Shown here: one piece after another, positions 5,928-7,416 of the stretch | Numbering within the stretch: the stretch's first letter is position 1 | Layout of the letters: each line of letters opens with the position of its first letter | Origin: Psychrilyobacter sp. | Lineage (GTDB): Bacteria > Fusobacteriota > Fusobacteriia > Fusobacteriales > Fusobacteriaceae | Direction of reading: 5' to 3' | DNA length: 7,416 bases | NCBI GenBank assembly: GCA_030621995.1 | Contig: JAUXGP010000078.1 | Coordinates: 1 to 7,416, forward strand | The notes under the pieces: generated by a model | The model's database searches: none | Told to the model about the DNA's origin: nothing | Seen by the model: only the letters and a program-made list of their open reading frames with translations | Position numbers and translations under genes: made by a program

Positions 5928-7416
5928 ATGAAAAAAGTTCATATAGTTTCACATTCACACTGGGATAGGGAGTGGTATTTTAATTTAGAGGATTCAAATA
6001 TTTTATTAGGGGAAAATTTAACATATCTAATGGGAGTTTTAGAGGAGAATAAGGATTATACATCATATTCATTTGATGCCCAGGCTTCTATTATAGACGA
6101 ATATTTAAATATCTATCCTGAAAATAAAGAAAGACTGAAAAAATTAATAACAGATAAAAGAATATTTGTAGGCCCATGGTATACTCAGGCTGATTCTCTC
6201 CTGATAAATAAGGAGTCTTTAATCAGAAATCTTCAATATGGGATAGATATCTGTGAAGACTTTGGTCATTCTATGAGTGTTGGGTACCTGCCTGACATCT
6301 TTGGACAAAATCAATATCTGCCTTCGATTTTTAAAGGGTTTGAAATAGATAATGCTGTTTTTCAGAGGGGAGTATATACCGATCAGTTGAAGGGGAACCT
6401 TAATTTTAAATGGCGTTCTCCAGATGGAATAGAGGTAAGAGCAAACAATATCTATTTAGGATACGGGCCGGGGAAATTTTTGGATTCGACTGATGAATAT
6501 ATAGAGGAAAAACTTCTGCCCATGTTAAAAAAATTAGAAACTTTAAATACAGATTGTAATGATCTTTTACTTCCTGCTGGTGGAGATCAGGTCTTAATCA
6601 GAGAACATTTCCCAAGAGTTATAAAAGAGTTAAATCAAAAGAATTTTGGATATGAGTTTATACTCTCAGATTATGAACAATTTATGAAGAGTGCATGGAA
6701 AAACAAATTTGAGAATAAGATAGAGGGAGAATTGAGAGGGTGCGAAAAATCACGTATCCATAGAACTATAGGGTCTCAAAGGTACGATATTAAAAAAGCC
6801 AACTCTAGGATTGAAAACAAAATATTAAATACCTTAGAACCGTTGGGAATTATAGGGATGGACCTGGGAATAGAATATCCTCAAAGATGGTTGGATATAT
6901 GCTGGAAACTATTATCTGATGTACATGCCCATGATAGTATAGGAGGGTGTAATTCAGATTCTACTAATGATGGAGTAATAACCAGGTTAGATAAGGTAGA
7001 AAAAATTGTGGATGGTCTTATCAATATGCTTAAGAAAAAAATAACTGTGGGAATTTCATCTGGATTAGGTTATAAAAATATCCTGACTGTATTCAATACG
7101 AAATTAACGGAAGAAAAAGAAAGTATAAAATCTATATTATTTACTAAAAAAAATAACCCCATTATAAAAACTAGAGATGGAAAGATTGTAGAAACTGAAA
7201 TCATAAACTCTGAATATATATCAGGTGGGAAAAGGGTAGTTGTAACAGCTGATGGAGATAGAGAAGAAGAAATTCCGGGATATTACAGAAGTGAAATTTT
7301 AATTAAAGGTATGATTATTCCTAGTTTAGGATATGATACTTTTATAGTGGAAGAGGAAGAAAAAGAAGTGGAAAACAGAATAGTGGAATCAAATTATATA
7401 GAAAATCAATTCTACA
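5928..7416 (+). CDS. mngB: GH38 alpha-mannosidase, mannosylglycerate hydrolase-like (partial, 496 residues seen, 3' end outside window)
   Basis: This cytoplasmic retaining alpha-mannosidase probably cleaves 2-O-(6-phospho-alpha-mannosyl)-D-glycerate into mannose-6-phosphate and glycerate. The zinc-site motif HSHWDREWYF starts at residue 9 (ligands His11, Asp13). GPWYTQADS lies at 82-90, YLPDIFGQ holds the predicted nucleophile and zinc ligand Asp123, and HAHDSIGG holds the fourth zinc ligand, His335. HRTIGSQRYDIKKANSRIEN (278-297) closely resembles the corresponding stretch of E. coli MngB as I recall it. The catalytic domain and helical bundle are therefore complete, and the start of the beta-rich C-terminal part is visible. 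E. coli MngB has 877 residues, so about 380 are missing to the right. The ATG at 5928 has GAGGGAG (5913-5919) 8 nt upstream. It follows the permease by 105 nt with a hairpin between, consistent with one operon. No signal peptide is present, fitting an intracellular phospho-substrate. Related GH38 enzymes act on other alpha-mannosides, so the substrate is inferred. Confidence 0.88.
   Translation, partial: MKKVHIVSHSHWDREWYFNLEDSNILLGENLTYLMGVLEENKDYTSYSFDAQASIIDEYLNIYPENKERLKKLITDKRIFVGPWYTQADSLLINKESLIRNLQYGIDICEDFGHSMSVGYLPDIFGQNQYLPSIFKGFEIDNAVFQRGVYTDQLKGNLNFKWRSPDGIEVRANNIYLGYGPGKFLDSTDEYIEEKLLPMLKKLETLNTDCNDLLLPAGGDQVLIREHFPRVIKELNQKNFGYEFILSDYEQFMKSAWKNKFENKIEGELRGCEKSRIHRTIGSQRYDIKKANSRIENKILNTLEPLGIIGMDLGIEYPQRWLDICWKLLSDVHAHDSIGGCNSDSTNDGVITRLDKVEKIVDGLINMLKKKITVGISSGLGYKNILTVFNTKLTEEKESIKSILFTKKNNPIIKTRDGKIVETEIINSEYISGGKRVVVTADGDREEEIPGYYRSEILIKGMIIPSLGYDTFIVEEEEKEVENRIVESNYIENQFY

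Noticed and set aside
1..7416. CRISPR arrays, tRNA or rRNA genes, insertion sequences, phage or defence genes
   Set aside because: No spaced repeats, tRNA-like cloverleaf, rRNA segments, transposase or inverted-terminal-repeat boundaries were seen. The region reads as ordinary chromosome with one catabolic operon.

Overview
The window is AT-rich and looks chromosomal, probably from a member of the Fusobacteriota. The composition, the short L13/S9 ribosomal proteins and the PTS-based sugar metabolism all fit that group. This placement rests on overall impression, not on a database search. If the mannosylglycerate assignment below is right, a marine or gut-dwelling fusobacterium with access to algal osmolytes is plausible, but that is inference.

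Layout: (1) Positions 1-160 hold no credible gene. They contain a nested stem-loop RNA structure ending in a good intrinsic terminator on the + strand, probably the 3' part of an RNA or transcript that begins left of the window. (2) 266-481 (+) is a 71-residue protein I do not recognise. (3) 521-566 is a long hairpin that terminates the minus-strand ribosomal transcript and can also face the small gene. (4) 576-1530 (-) is a textbook rplM-rpsI operon: consensus promoter, about 70 nt of structured leader, L13 from a GTG start, then S9. (5) 1571-3640 (-) encodes a multidomain PTS-controlled DNA-binding activator (HTH, HTH, PRD1, PRD2, EIIB-like, EIIA-like). (6) 3641-3899 is a divergent control region with a good promoter for the regulator, phased A/T tracts and a repeated AACTGTTTT motif. 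(7) 3900-5822 (+) is a fructose-family PTS permease EIIABC. (8) A strong intercistronic hairpin lies at 5835-5867. (9) 5928 to the right edge (+) is a GH38 alpha-mannosidase, cut by the window end after 496 residues.

How the genes fit together: the permease plus GH38 pair matches the MngA-MngB pathway known from E. coli. MngA imports and phosphorylates 2-O-alpha-mannosyl-D-glycerate, and MngB splits the 6-phospho-mannosyl-glycerate into mannose-6-phosphate and glycerate. In E. coli the local regulator is the GntR-type MngR. Here a divergent PRD-type activator of the MtlR/ManR/LicR class takes that place, so control would run through PTS phosphorylation. Its PRD1 appears to have lost both phosphorylatable histidines to tyrosine, while the PRD2, EIIB and EIIA sites are intact. 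The substrate remains an inference, because other phospho-alpha-mannosides are possible.
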